Source: Pelargonium x hortorum
Lineage: Eukaryota > Streptophyta > Magnoliopsida > Geraniales > Geraniaceae
Assembly: GCA_036897525.1 (NCBI GenBank)
Contig: JAYMTJ010000008.1
Coordinates: 1-64,000 of the forward strand
DNA: 64,000 nt
Reading direction: 5' to 3'
Shown: positions 11,579-24,929 of the stretch, piece by piece
How the letters are laid out: every line of letters begins with the position of its first letter
How positions within the stretch are numbered: the stretch's first letter is position 1
The notes under the pieces: generated by a model
The model's database searches: none
Seen by the model: only the letters and a program-made list of their open reading frames with translations
Told to the model about the DNA's origin: nothing
Program-made: the position numbers and the translations under genes

Positions 11579-14500
11579 AATGAATATCGCATCCAAGAGA
11601 CACAAAAAGAATGCTTTTTTTAGTCATTTTACCGATCTTTTTCTTTAACAGCTTAGCAACCCTCCTCAAAAGTCTATTTATTTGGGTTACCCAGCCGCTT
11701 AATAATTGTATTTTCAAAGAGTTATCCTTTGGGTCTGTGAAATGTCTCCGAACTGGGGCAAGCCCCTTAAATCTAAGTTTCAGAGCTTATTAACCTTTCA
11801 GTAGGCCTGTCTGGGTATAATTATAGGGTATTCCACTCTTAATATTTTCTCCTAGATTTACTTCCTTATGTAGTTCTAGAGTCTAAACGGGTATATTAAG
11901 GAGCACCTTTCGGGAAATAAAGAAATGAGAAGTCCTTTTTTTGTAATATAATATAAAATCTTTTTTTTTTCATTTTAGTAGTTTCATACTAAAGTACTTT
12001 AAAAATCTAAAGTATCGAGAATTCTTGGAGTTCAGCTCTTTTTATTACGGTAAAGTTTTTACTTATGTATTCGTGCTAAACTTAAAGGGGTCCGCTTGGA
12101 AAAGAAGTCTTATAAATTCCGGGGGTGTTAAAAAGCTAAAGGTTTTTTTGAGAGAACCTTATAAATAAGTTAACTCGCAATCTCTTGACTTAGGGTGGGA
12201 ATTCACTCTATAAATAATATATGAAATAAGAAAAATAGATACATTAGCTGTTTATTAGTTATTAGACGGACCTGACTTGTAAAAGGAAAAAAAAGAGTCG
12301 CCCGCTGAGACATCCTAAGGAAAAATTATCAAGCAATAACTCCAATAAAATAGTAAATCCAACGTCATTTTCGCTTCAAGGCTTTCCCGGTAGCCGCATA
12401 AATGGGGATAGTACTAGTTAATAATTTTTTTTAGGTTAGGTCCCTATTAGAAAGAATAAGACCGGGTGTACCGAAAAAAGGGTCTTTTAGTATCGCGGGT
12501 GTGTCAAAAAGCGAGTATTAATTCACACAGAAAACAAAGTATAAAAGGACACGGACAGGCCCCCTTTTAGCTGCCGTTACCTTATAAAAAAAGGAATTCC
12601 CTAAGATTTGTGATGAGAGTTTCTCTGACTTTTTGATATCCTACCTAGGCAACGAGGTGCTTTGTATATAATAACTAAAGCAAAACCCTTTTTGTAATAT
12701 AGTTTAAGAGCAAACTCTGAAAAGGGGCCCTTAGGCGTCCAGTTCATAAACGTTACTAATTAAAAAGACGGGTAATTAATAAGGAATTCCATTATAATAT
12801 AAAAAGAGGGCTGCAATGATTCGGAATTCTAATAAAAGCGAATTCTTTCAACACGAACGAAGTTTGACGAAGGTGCGGATAGTTTATAGCTAAAAACTAC
12901 CGGCGGCCCCTTTTTATTAAGCCTAGTGTGCCCTTAGCTATTACCTTCACTAAGGATAGTAACTTAATAAGTGTCACATAAATTACTTATACACATGCAA
13001 AAAGGAAGGCTTTATACCCCAGAAGATTCTTTTTTACTATATTCTATATTTTGAAATTAAAGAATAAGGCTCTCAAAAGGAAAAGTTTTTCTAAAATGTT
13101 GAGCTAGATCTAGTACTGGCTAACCCTAGTATAAAAAAGAAGAAAAACGAGGGGCTATTATCAACTTAGCCGGGAGGCTAGGCTAGTGATTGCTTTTATA
13201 TAATTATTCACTCAATTACGGTTTTATTTATACAATTTATACACTTAGAGTCAAAATCCTATAAGATTGAGAAGTACCTTACTTTTTTTATTTGGAATAA
13301 AACGGGTATATATGCACCTAATTTGTTTTGTCATGCTACTCTTTTGAATTAGTCGAACTCCTTATACTTGTAAATAGTCCTTATCAAGCTTGCACTCTCA
13401 AGAGAATCCCTTAAAAAGAAACGCAGGACTCTTGGGGTTTCTCAAAATCTTACTTCTACTTTTAGAACCCCCTATTCAGAGTCTGTACCTTTGAGCAATA
13501 AATTACTCAAATATACTCGAGCCTCTGCGTATGAAATTACGGGAAGCGTACTTACTTATAAGGGCCCTATCATATAACATAGGTGTGTGTCAACCCTATT
13601 TTGTTTCTTTATTATAAATAGTTCAGACGTAGGCCGTTGAGTTCGTGAGGGAAATAAATCTAGCATTTTTTGAATCATGAGTTAAAATCCTTTTATAGGC
13701 TTTTTTAATAAGGCATTGTCGCGGAAAAGCTTTTGGGAAATTCCCAGGGTCATTTTTGGGGGTATACGCGTACTCTTAGATATTAGAGAAAGGGCCCTTA
13801 CTGTACTTGTTAGGTTCAAATTGCTTTCTGAAGCTTTCGCAAGACTATAAATCTACTCAGTAATCAGGGCTTCTTAGAATAAAAAAGGCTGGCTCGGGTC
13901 TTTGCTTAAAATCAAAAAGAAAGATTTGAAAAAGAAACTATAACGAGAGTTGTTAAATCTCTTTAGCTTTTCCGGTTTCTAAGTAAGACAAAGTAGGTCG
14001 AGTCTAGGTTTTGAAATAGGACCTCCCTTTGCCAGTGGGACTCCGGTAGAGTTACACAAGTGCACCTTTATAGGGGCACAGCGCGCGTAAATCAATTTTG
14101 GATATACAGGAGTACTATAAACCTTAAAATAACAAAGGATCCAAATAGCATATAGGGCACTTAAGCTCAAAATTTATATAATAGTATCCCTCTGTGTTTT
14201 TACCCGGGGTTTTGGTTTCAAAAACTTATATAAAAAATATACAAAGCATGCTGTTTAACAGTTTTATAGAGAAAGTATTCTCAACCCCTTTTGAATCTCT
14301 AAAAACCCTCGATATACTGAAAGTCTCCGCGCATCCCCCTTGTATTAACGAAGCATCTCCTACGCCTATGCTTCATTATTTCTTATTTTCCATCAAGCTT
14401 TATGAGTGCTTTTAACTAGAAAACTATCCGAGAGATGCCTTTATCGCTACTCTAGACAGGATTTCCTCAATACTATCCCAGCTGTAAAATAAATAAGGTT

Positions 14501-16722
14501 CATTTTTTTACTAGGTGAAACCTAAAGTTTAGAGAAGAGATTAGAAAAGAAAGTTTTTCGGATGAAGCTTGGTATTATGCGGTATATCTGCCCACTCTTT
14601 ATTACCAAGAATAAAACTTAGTTTAGCTTTATAGGGGCCCTTAAATAAAATCCGCGGCTATTATAACGTTTTTCAGCTCTATTTGAACTTCGGGACCAAC
14701 TAAACTAAATTTGAGAGAGAAACCTCTCCAGTACCCCTTTTCAGTTTAAAGAAAGCTCCCTTCATTTTTATAGATCGGAAGATATTTAAGAGTTCCCGCT
14801 ATAAATGTTCTTAATTTCAAGTCTTGCTTTTGTAATGAGTATATCGGGCTTGTTTCTTTTTCTAAGACTGATGTAATAAGTATAGTAGGTAGCTCATTAG
14901 ATATATAAAATAGATAGGTTATACACTCGTTAAAAAGAGAATGAAAGTTATAATACAAATCTTTCCCTAGAGAAAAAACCTTCACCTTAGGGCTCTCACC
15001 TTTATACTTCTCTATTGATTGATTTACCAAGTCCTCGGATACTTAAAAAAGTAGAACATGAAACCCTATTATTCATTCCTATTTCTTGACTAACTAATTG
15101 GAAGTTTTCCTTATACCATAACTCTAGTCAACTCTTACTTTCCTTTAGAGCTTTAGTATTCTGTATCAGAGCTTTTTTCTTAATTCCTACAGCTACTTAC
15201 TGACATCTTGCTTTCCTACTTAGAACTAGATTCTATCATACCTCCAATCATAGTTTTTGTAAATAAATACTACTAACTAAATAAGGTATGGAACTATAAC
15301 TCATCCTTCTGTAAGCTCCTATCCTAAGAAAAGAGACTTATTAAAAAATGTCTTTTATTAATAAACGAAACCTGTTTACCTAAAAACAGAAATTCAAATA
15401 AAAAGTTTTGACTAATAAGAGGGGGAACCGCTCGTTGGGTTTGAGTCCTATTTGTTAGTCTTTTTAGGTGTTATTACTTCTAAATACCCCAGCTCAAGAT
15501 AGAGTTGTTTAAGGTTATTACCTATTGCTGTTTTTAACCCTAATATCTATAGCTATACCTATATCTTCTTAGTGATTAGCAGCTAGACCTTTCAGGAAGA
15601 CCCAGGGCTTTCTATCTTATCTTACTACTAAGTTAAGTGTCGTATGAGGCTTCTTCTAGCCTGAGCTTTGCTTTTTACAGCTGCTGTATTCCCTAGCATC
15701 TTGTTAGGAAGTCTATTCTTACCAAACTGCTTAGTTTATCTTAGAGTCTATTTGTTGGATAATTCTTAATATAATAGTAGTTTCCTTTTATTATCAACTT
15801 TATTAGTTAATTTCTGTTCTGTAAAGTAGTTTAAGGGAGAGAAGGATTCACACCTAAGGAAAGAACTTCAACAGCTTTAGAAAGCAACGTGCAAAGTGAA
15901 ACCAATAAAGTCAAAATTGATGCAAAAAGGCTATTAGAAGACCTGCACAATTTTCGAAGTCTTTTATATCTCAATAGGAACTGGGGGACCTTTAAAAAAG
16001 ATTGAGGCTAGAGGAAACCAAAATCTATCTGGACCCAATCTTATCTTTCTTTTTATTTAACCTTAATTTGACTTTAGCTTAAGACTTAGATTCGGAAACT
16101 AAAAAAGCTGAAAAAAGAGCACTACTTTGGTTATAGGTTTTCCTATGTTAATGTTAATTAGAAACTGGGACCACGACGAGAAGCATAAAGACTTTCTTTT
16201 TGTTCTATATCTATTATGGCTTTACCGGAAACAAAGCAAAAAGAAAGCAATCCCAGGGCTTTAAGTCTTCTATCTTGAAAAACCCAATACCTAGCGTTTC
16301 CGTACTCATTACTTTTCATATTCCTAGGATTTCGCATTCTTAAAGCGCCTCTGCACAAACCTTCTAAGGGATCAAATTCTATTCAAAAAGGGCGGGAAAA
16401 TCCGGAATGTTAAAAATGTTACCCATACACCAGGTCGTAAAAAAATACGTGTTACAAATAAGTAAAGTAAGAGGAGAGTTACGAACAAGAAAATTTATGA
16501 GACTTATCTAAGGAATTCTCGGTTATTCTATAGGGAATGTTATGAATAGAGCAATCAAGTAAGCTCTACAAGAAAATAACAGATGTAATTAAGTAAGTTT
16601 AGTTTCCCACAAGGCTACCCCGAAGTCCCCCTTTGATCATAAAATGGGCGAAAGGCTTGAAAAATCTCGAATCGCTCCAGCCATTAAAAAGGTATACCTA
16701 TAATCTAGTATACCCTAAATAA

Positions 16723-16743
16723 AAAACTCTTAAAACTGTATAA
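16723..16743 (+). repeat. Direct repeat R5, copy 1 (21 nt)
   Basis: A 21-nt block beginning AAAACTCTTAAAACTG is repeated exactly at 16932-16952, 209 bp downstream. Both copies follow a TACC(C)-containing stretch. Confidence 0.8.
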
Positions 16744-16931
16744 TTGATATCCGGGTTTTAAATTAAAAAGGTAGGATTGCCCTATGTGTAAAAACTATAA
16801 AATCGTATGAAACAATCCGAAAATTTTATAAATAAGGTACGCGCGAGGAGGTTTTTCTGAAAGAAGTCTATAGAACTATTACCTTGCGTTTCTTTGCTAT
16901 GGTTTCCAAAAAAGGAGTACCCCCCACGTAG

Positions 16932-16952
16932 AAAACTCTTAAAACTGTATAA
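16932..16952 (+). repeat. Direct repeat R5, copy 2 (21 nt)
   Basis: Exact copy of 16723-16743, in direct orientation. It lies inside a 65-codon open frame (16894-17091) that I do not recognise and regard as chance. Confidence 0.8.
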
Positions 16953-17379
16953 AATCCCTCTAAAATGGAGAATCTCAAATCGACACGCGTTTCAATCAAA
17001 CTCCTCAATACCCGACACCTTTTTGCTTGATTGGAATATAAAAAAGGAAACTGTTATCCTTTATAACAAAAACAGGGAATCCCTTATATAAGAACATTGT
17101 GAAATAGATGACTCTCAAAATAGAGAATGGATAGAACTTCTGTCATTGTTAAAGCATAAATGTAAAGAGCGAGAGCTCGAGGGTTAGTGCACTTAAATAG
17201 GTTTGCCTTCTTTTATATAAGGTCTTTTCCTCAAGCCTCAAGGGGTTTTGAAGCTTCTCGATGGGGAGGTTACAGCCTAATACGAATAAGAATGAATCTA
17301 CCTTACCGACTGACACTATGTAAAGGAGGTCATTATCGTGTACAAGTTTAATATAGATAACACATGAGACAGCGCTAAC

Positions 17380-18340
17380 AACTCAGGAACTTCTTCTTTT
17401 GCTTACCTGTCTTACTTGTTTGAGTTAGTAGATTCTTCTTTTTAATGGGTCTCTTTCTTTGAGCTGGATTCTGTATCTTTGTATTCATGGACTTCTTTGT
17501 TTGAGTTCCTGTACTCTTCTTTCTTTCATAGACCTATAATCTGTACTTCTGCACCCCCTTTGCTTTAGATTCTTTGTTTTACTTGCTCTTTGAGTTCTTG
17601 TACTTTGTATTTATATATTCTCTTTCTTCTTTGTCTTTGCAGGAGCTAGAGTTAGAGCACTAGCTTTATTTAAAAGAGGTATCAACGGGAGTAGGAGACA
17701 TCATAGCAGTAAGAGTAGGCGTAGGAGCGGTATGGGCTAGACTACCTATCTAATAAGGGAAGCAGGTATGTAAGCTAGGTCATAGGGTAAATAGATAGTG
17801 CAGTTTCTTGTTCATATAAGCTTACCCTTCTGTAATTCTTAAAGGGGATCTTAAGGTGCGAAGCTCCTATATAGTTTGTTAGAGATGGTATATAGGTTAA
17901 GGTATACCCCTCTTGTCTTATGTTTTTATTGTTAAGGAGGATATGAACCTTATACGTGTGGGAAGTCATGAGTAAACTTTTTAGTTTATGAGGTTGTAGT
18001 CTTTTTATAGGTTCGTGATGAGAGCACAGGAATACGCAACAGCAGCTGAGGCTAATTCTTAACTATTTTCATTCTTATACTTCTTATTTGTTTGAGCTAG
18101 GTTCTTTGCTTTCTTTGACTTAGTTGACCTAACTGAGTTACTTCCTTCTTATGAGCCCTATTCTTTGTACTCTTTGCTATTGCTAGAGCTTGACTTGCCT
18201 TATGCGCTATACCTACAGCTAAGGCCTTACCCTTCTTCTTCTTATGAGCTGTACTTGTACCTGCAGCTATTATTACACTACTCCTAAAAGGTTTGTATAC
18301 TAGCGATAAACACATAAGAGTAACACCACTTGAAGAAGTT
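17380..18340. repeat. T/C-rich, internally repetitive patch
   Basis: The plus strand is dominated by CTTCTTTGTTTGAG-like words repeated with variation. At its right end (18090-18315, minus strand) the repeats read as a Lys/Ala-rich open frame (AHKKKKGKALAVGIAHKASQ), in which AHK recurs three times because the DNA unit GCTCATAAGAAG/GCGCATAAGGC recurs. I take the frame to be a by-product of the repeat. Related A/G-rich patches on the opposite strand lie at 38.1, 46.1-47.4 and 62.7 kb. Confidence 0.6.
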
Positions 18341-21300
18341 AGTAAAATCTTCCTTAATCCTTAAGCAACTAATACTAATAAGTAATAAAAAACCATAAAA
18401 GACTGTGTATAATATAAAAAGACTATATTAGCACAGTACATTATAGTCCTAATCCTTCCTCTTACTCTAATCTAACTACAGTTCCTGCTCTACCTAGCTG
18501 CTAAGGCTACTGCTTCAGCTAAGTCAACCAATAAATAAAGTCAAGAAGAGAATCTAGGTCAGTTAAGTCAGTTGGGGGAGTTTTTAAGTAGGTCTATTTC
18601 AGAATACTACTAGCAATAACCTTCAGTCGCTAATAGGGACTTTTTCTATGTACTTATAAAGGCTCAACCCTCCCTATTGATAAACCAAGACCTCTACTAT
18701 ATTTATGTATTCTATTCCATATACTAATAAAATATAAGACAAGATATGCAGAAGAAGTAACGTAGGCGTATCCAAATACTATTGTCAGTGATTCTAAAAT
18801 TGGGATTCATTCTAAGTCAGTCTTTTTTAACCCAAGTGTAAGGAACTAAATCTATCAAAAAGGGAACACTCGCAAGAAAGGAAAAAGACTATGAAGGGTC
18901 CTGGAGTGGGGTAGTTATTATAGCTTAGCTTGCTCGATTATAAAAGGGAAATGCAAAAAGGGGATTGCATAGAACAAGGACCTCTTTACAAAAACCTTCA
19001 CGTGTTAAAATTTGACTTTACTCCCTGCGATTTTTAATTAATTAAGAGTTTCTTATTGCGCTCCTATTAAGTAGTATAATCTTAAGTAGGACCCCTCGCA
19101 TTTTGTGGAATCATAACTCTGAAATTACTTGGACTGCCCGCCCCTCGGAGTTCCGGGAGCAATCGCAAGTCCATTATATTATGTCTTGTGTTTGAGTTTC
19201 TAACTTTTAAAGTGTATATTTTCGAAAAAATAAGGAAAGAGTTCGATAGATTTGATACGTTATCTGTTTTTTTAGAAGCGTTAAGACAGGGTTCTAAAGT
19301 CTCTAAAAAGCCAGAGAAAGATTTTATCAAAGTGGGAGCTCCTAATACTAATCCAGCTATAAGTCTATATTTGCATAGCTTCGTGTGATTAACATCAAGG
19401 GCCTGCCCTATAAAATCTTAATGAGTTTCTTTCCCCACAAAGTAAGACTTTAGTGATCCTGAATAAGAAAGGGCTTTTTTAGACACGGAAGAATTTTTCA
19501 TTGCTGGTTAAAGAAGCCAAAAGCCGGCTCCCTCTTCTCTTCTTTTTTCTTGCGGCTTCTATAAAAGTTTCTTATTTCCTTATCTGGGATTTCTGGACTT
19601 TGCTCTATCCCGAAAAGGAAAAGTCCGTCCATATACAATAGAAAGCTCTATTCTCCACTTATAATACTCCGGAGACCCCGTGCCTTATATATATTTCAAC
19701 CTTTTAGGTTTGGAGCGACAGGTTTTGAGTCTTTCCTTGTTAATTTGGGACTTGGAAGAGGGGAGTCGGAACCTAGCTTTCAGTTTAGAGAGATTGTAAA
19801 GGAGCAAGCTTTAATCTTCCTCAAGTAGCTACATCAAGAAAGAAGTAAAGTTAAGGAAATTCTAGAGTACGTAAACAGCTTACAAAAATGCTAAAGCAAT
19901 CGTAATAGACGTTGTATACGTGTTCTAGTAGTTGGGGTCTTCCTCTTCTTTATAGTTATTAAGGAGAAACCGATAGAGTCTTTTAATGTTTAGTGAACCC
20001 TACGCGTCCGGAAGAAGGCAAGAATAACACAATTTTGATTCAGAATTTCCTCGGGAGAGAGCTTTGCCTCAGTTACTTCCTTACTCGGAATATTTGGAAA
20101 CGAGGGAACAAGCAACGCTTAAAACTTAAGAGCTGCTTTAATTAACTAAGAAATTCTGGAAAGAAGGCTATGATTATACATTTCAAAACTTTTAAAAAGT
20201 GAAAGAAGGAAGACAGATTCACTCAAAAAATCCCAATGTTATGATCTAGAATGCTGTTTATCGCGCGTTTAGGTACCTTGTCATTTTTTTATTTTATCCT
20301 TCCTATTACTTTTATTAGAGATCCTACGAGGTTCTAGGGTTTCCACTTTAGAGCGAAGACTATTCTTTCAGATTTAATAAAGTGCTTCACGTCTCTGATC
20401 TCTAGATACATGATGTAGGATCCACCTGCGCTGTTTGAGTGACCCTCTCTCTATAAGTAATAGACTTATTAGTGTTTTGTAGAAAGTTAGTGGAATTAGA
20501 CTAGCTTGCAAATTAAGGATTTATTAAAAAAAGCTAGGGTTGTGTTGTCAATATTATTCTAAGAAGAAGAGCTAGAAACTTTTAGCTATCTTACCTTGAA
20601 GTATCCGTCAGTACAGTATTCAACTCCCCCGAAACCTTTTCTTTTTTTGTTAAACAGAGAAGACTTGTTAGTCTACACTACAACTAGACACTATAAACAA
20701 ATAAACTTCTTTATAGGGGTATGTGTACGCCTCAATTAAGGAGCACCCATGCTATACTCAATATACAGACCCAGATTTACTATACTAGGGTGAGTAGAGA
20801 ACTTAAGCTAAAAAAAGATGTAAAGAAGGAGTTAAACTGGGTTTACTAAAATGGAAATACAGAATTACTAAACAATTCAATTCTATCCGGAATTGCTTTT
20901 GAGAATTAACAAGAGCTATTCTGACACTAAATATAATACTGGATACACCTTTTCTTCTTTGTTTGTAGCGTTGCTTTTGTTTTTGAAAGTAAATAGCTAC
21001 TTTTTTATTTGTAGGATTTGACAGATAAGATTTAACTACAGTTGAGGCAGATATACAGACCCTAAATCTAAAAACTCGAAATTACTTACTATACTAGTCG
21101 AGACTTATAATACCGTGAAAAGCCCACTTAGAAAAGAACCTCTTTTTCTTTTGCCTTTGCTACAGAATTATCCTTTTGTGTATACTAGCTCGTATATATA
21201 AATAAGATAGATCTTTTTTGTTCTTATATTGATTCCAAAAATACATTTGAGCAGCAGTCTATAATATAATATTAAGTAAACCACGAGTCTTTTCGAAGCA

Positions 21301-21410
21301 GAAAGCGCGGGTTTGAATGCTTATTCATAATCAATCTATATACAAATAGATTCTTAGCTCATCTTGAAGAGTCTCCTATGAGGAGAGTCGTTATATTCTT
21401 TTTTAGAATT

Positions 21411-21460
21411 TCAAGTGGTAAAGCACCGGTTTATGTAACCAGCATGCAAGGGTTCAAATC
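21411..21460 (+). pseudogene. Decayed tRNA-Gln(UUG)-like gene, internal portion
   Basis: About 50 nt align without gaps to the D-arm to T-loop part of plant mitochondrial trnQ as I remember it, with about nine mismatches (roughly 82%). Shared blocks are CAAGTGGTAA, CGGTTT, GCATGC and GGTTCAAATC. The anticodon-loop reading is TTATGTA, so the trnQ anticodon TTG has become ATG. The T stem (AAGGG against CGAGT) no longer pairs and the flanks do not form an acceptor stem. It is therefore a relic, not a functional tRNA. A related 5' half lies at 26801. Confidence 0.6.
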
Positions 21461-22550
21461 GAGTAGATTAGCTATTCATTCCACAGAATAGGCGCTAACT
21501 TAAACCAACCCAAGGGTCTAGAGCTCCTGGGAAGAGGTTTCATATTAGAATAAAAAAAGTATAGCTCTTGTTGCTTAGTTGTTAGGAATCTGACTTCATT
21601 AGTGTTTACATTCCAGGAATTCACCGACTTCTATTCTATAAAGTGTTAACTGGATCCATCTTAGAGTTAAGATAAAGACTGGCTGCAAAAAAATATACCA
21701 CCTAAACTTCTATTTATTATTAAACAGCTTTTGTAGCTTTCTTTGTAATACTCTTCAGAACTCTACCTTGTTTATACTCCTACTCTCTACCAGTATCCTA
21801 GGAGCCTTTCTCAATACTTACGACTCCCAGTATTTTATATATTGCAAAGTATTTGTAAGCATCGACCTACAGAAGATAGGTGGTGCCTTAATTTTTTTAA
21901 GATCCTGAGGAAGCGCAGTTCCTTTCGGTACCCCTATAAAATAGATTAGAATTTGGATTATATCTCGTTTAAACAGGTATCTTACAGCATATTCCCTGAA
22001 TTTGGGTACATGATTACTAAGCTTTTTAGTCTTCTAAATTCTAAATGAAAGGCAATAGGAGTGCTAGGACAAACAAGGAACAAGCCCTTACTAGATGCCG
22101 GGTTAAGCTAATAAGCAACTTTTCTAAAGTAAAGCGAGGGTGCCAAAGGAATACTAGGGCCATAAATAAGACAAGAGAAGCCTAACAGAACAGAAGGGTG
22201 CTTATAATCTGCTAACAAACACTTACTCAAACTCTAAGAAAGGTATAAGACGGGTAGGCGCATATGGCTTTGACTGGTATCGTGTACACAAAGGGGGTTC
22301 TGAAAATAAGATGCTGCAGATCTACGATGTCTTTAATTGTAATTATAAGCAAAGGCTTCCCAGACAGTTTTCGAAAAGGAATACCTCCAAAGTTTTCTCA
22401 AGTACAGTATCCTAACCTAATTTGAAAAGGGTTTCTCTACTCAACTAAATGAAATTGGTATTCTACTTCAAGTTATTTTTCCGTGACCCTCTTTATAATA
22501 ATATTTTATTATCTGGTAACAAGTATTTTATAGATAGAAAAATACGAATG

Positions 22551-22574
22551 CGTAGGTTCGAATCGAGTAACGCT
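22551..22574 (+). other. T-loop/box B-like motif inside a small hairpin
   Basis: GGTTCGAATCGAGT at 22555-22568 is flanked by GCGT and ACGC, which pair with each other. The same extended core, GGTTCRAATCGNGT, occurs at 21451 (+), 28042 (+) and 48096 (-). No full cloverleaf is visible. Confidence 0.3.
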
Positions 22575-23094
22575 TTGGGTTTCATTGTTTATTTAAAAAA
22601 CGAAAGTTGGAACTGACATAAGCAAAACAGGAATTAGTAAGCAACCTTTAACAGCGAAGTAAATACAATGAATTTTTCTTTGTCTTACTGTTTGTTGCGA
22701 ATTGATGATTGAGTCCGATCCTAATGACATTGCAGGTAAATAATTGCATCAAAGACTGAGATTCTCATACCAAGATAGCTGTCGAAGTAAGAAGGTAGGT
22801 CGAGGAGAGGATTCCGTATCAGTATTCTGTAGCTCTAGCATTCTTATGTATAGCAAGGGCTCTCTATTTACCTCAGTCAACTCCAACATTTCCCTAACAG
22901 GATCCTTATCTTCTTGGTAAAGCAAGGCAAGCGCTTGTGTAGGTTACTCTCGAGCCGGTAAAGAATTAATTGAGGATAGCAGATTCTAGTTCTTTTGAGA
23001 GTCCTAATAATTCTAAGAGAGTTTAGTTAGGAAGTTACTCTCAGAATTGTAGCTTTGTAGCTTTTTGTATTGCAGCCATGGGAATTCGCGAGTT

Positions 23095-23118
23095 TGTTAG
23101 AATGTTAGAATGTTAGAA
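23095..23118 (+). repeat. Tandem repeat, 3 x 8 nt
   Basis: TGTTAGAA is repeated three times. A second short tandem, TTGTAGCT x 2, lies about 35 bp to the left (23048-23063). Confidence 0.9.
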
Positions 23119-24929
23119 AGACTTATCCTCAAGCAAGTAAACTTTTTTTTTCAGTAAGGGATTTTGACTCTGTAGTTAGCTTATGGGATTCGATCCTGGA
23201 TTAACTTTCCTGTTAAGAATCTAGACTTATCTATGACACTAAAATGGATTCTACGGCCTCTAAATCGACATAATTTCCACAGTTAAGGTACCGATTAAGG
23301 AATTTTTTGTATATTCAGTGTATATCAGATCAGACAGCTTTTTTTTCCTTTATTTTAAAGCACCCAATTCAGGATCTTACAGAACTCTTTCATGAGAATT
23401 TCTCTCCTATTTCACCTTATATTTGAGACTAATTACCCTTGTGTTAGCTAGTTGTTAGCTTGGGATTCCCTAAGGTAAAATGTTTTCCAGAGAGCTTTCT
23501 ATAGCCATTTACCAGGTATTTAACAGGATTTCCCTCGGGTTGTCTCTCTCTGCCATTGGAATTACCCTTAGAATTCAGAATTAGAGAGCTTAGCAAGGTA
23601 AACCCAACCAATTAAGTCAGAACCTACTTCCTTTGAGATCTATTACCCAGAGCTTCTAGGTTAGTTAAACTGTAATTCCTTGTACTCACAGCACTCAAAT
23701 TCAAGGCATTCCAAACAACGACCTGTATTTGTTGGGAGTGCATTTCCAGTATCCCCAGCAGTTTTAATGAAAGTTCATTGGCAGGCTCCAGTTTACAGTA
23801 TCCGTATTTGGTTAAAGGAATTCCTAAATAATTAAAAAAATTTTTGCGGTTTCTTTACTGACTGGGATTGATTTCTTAACGGGCACCTCCAGCTAAAGCG
23901 CTAGCCTAGCTTTTCTTAAAAGTTCAAATGGTGGAGATTTCGTTTACTGGAATTTTCCTTAATTAAGTCTTTCTAAATTGACTATTTAGATATCTATTAG
24001 TATTAGAAGCCTCTCGCGATTTTCCCTTTGATTGAGTATTTTATTGTAAGAGCCTTTAAATCAAGAAGTTTTTTATGTAATTATGATAAAACCTTTTTTT
24101 GTTTCATTTTATTCCTTTTATACTGACCCCCTCTGATTTAGTAACGCTTATTATTAAGGAAATCCTTAGAATTTTTAGAGAATTTACAAAACAAGTAACA
24201 AATACATGTTTATTCCTCTTTAAAGAAAGAGCCCCTTTACCTAGCTAGCCCTTGAAATAGCAGTTTTATACCAGTCTAAATTTGAGTTTTTGTTTCCTTA
24301 GACCGCCTCTAGAGTACTTTGAATAGAAAAGACTTTCAATGATGAGTTAAGGCAACCTTTCGATAATCGTAGCAAACTCCTATCGCGGTAATAAAAGACT
24401 GAATACTTAAACTCTATGGTCATGGCAATGCAACTAAAGTCGATGTAGTAAGACTTCTTATCTATGACTAAATTATTTTTACAATTCCCCGGAAATTGAA
24501 AACTAAACCAAACTTATTAAATTAAGTTTATATCTTTATCCAAGTCTTAAGGGACTTTACCTTTCTTCTGAAGGATTTAGTGATACCCTTTATTCTAGAG
24601 TATAAGGAACTGGGCAGAAAACTAGCCATCTATCAAGGCAAAAACAAAAAGGGTTACTCAATCTTGAAAGTTAGATTATGAACTCCTTTGAGTGTTAAGA
24701 TAGCTAAACAGGCACCCTGCAAAAAATGTATATTAGTTCCTGGATCTGCAGTGTTTTTTATTTAATAAAGAATAACCGGGATTCTGAATATCTTTCTATT
24801 GCAGAAAAGAAAATAGTGAGACCCTCTGGAGCCTGCGGAATAATTAAAGAGTTATAAACGAAAAAATCTAAAATCCATTTCCTATTCAGTTTGTTCTCTT
24901 ATTCTTAGGAACTCCTAGTCTAAGTTCTC

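Larger units (their letters stand above)
11600..17370. other. Gene-free AT-rich spacer
   Basis: G/C clusters lie at 12724 and 14634 and the R5 direct repeat near 16.7-16.95 kb. A 94-codon minus-strand frame (14746-15030) and shorter frames are unrecognised. 15.0-16.1 kb is somewhat less AT-rich but shows no gene. Confidence 0.65.
18350..24900. other. Gene-free spacer before nad9
   Basis: It holds the tRNA-Gln-like relic at 21411, a box B-like motif at 22555 and two short tandems near 23.05-23.12 kb. Opposed 66- and 82-codon frames at 19082-19388 overlap each other and are unrecognised. A small TAGG/CCTA hairpin (24906-24917) lies just past the nad9 stop; I would not call it a 3'-end signal. 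Confidence 0.6.

Noticed and set aside
14746-15030. 94-codon minus-strand open frame
   Set aside because: No recognisable motif; the composition is that of translated AT-rich spacer.
18097-18315. Lys/Ala-rich 72-codon minus-strand frame resembling a basic DNA-binding protein
   Set aside because: The pattern comes from the repeating DNA unit GCTCATAAGAAG and relatives, not from a recognisable protein family.
17380-18340. Possible CRISPR-like or satellite array
   Set aside because: There are no constant-length repeats with unique spacers; the words vary in length and order.
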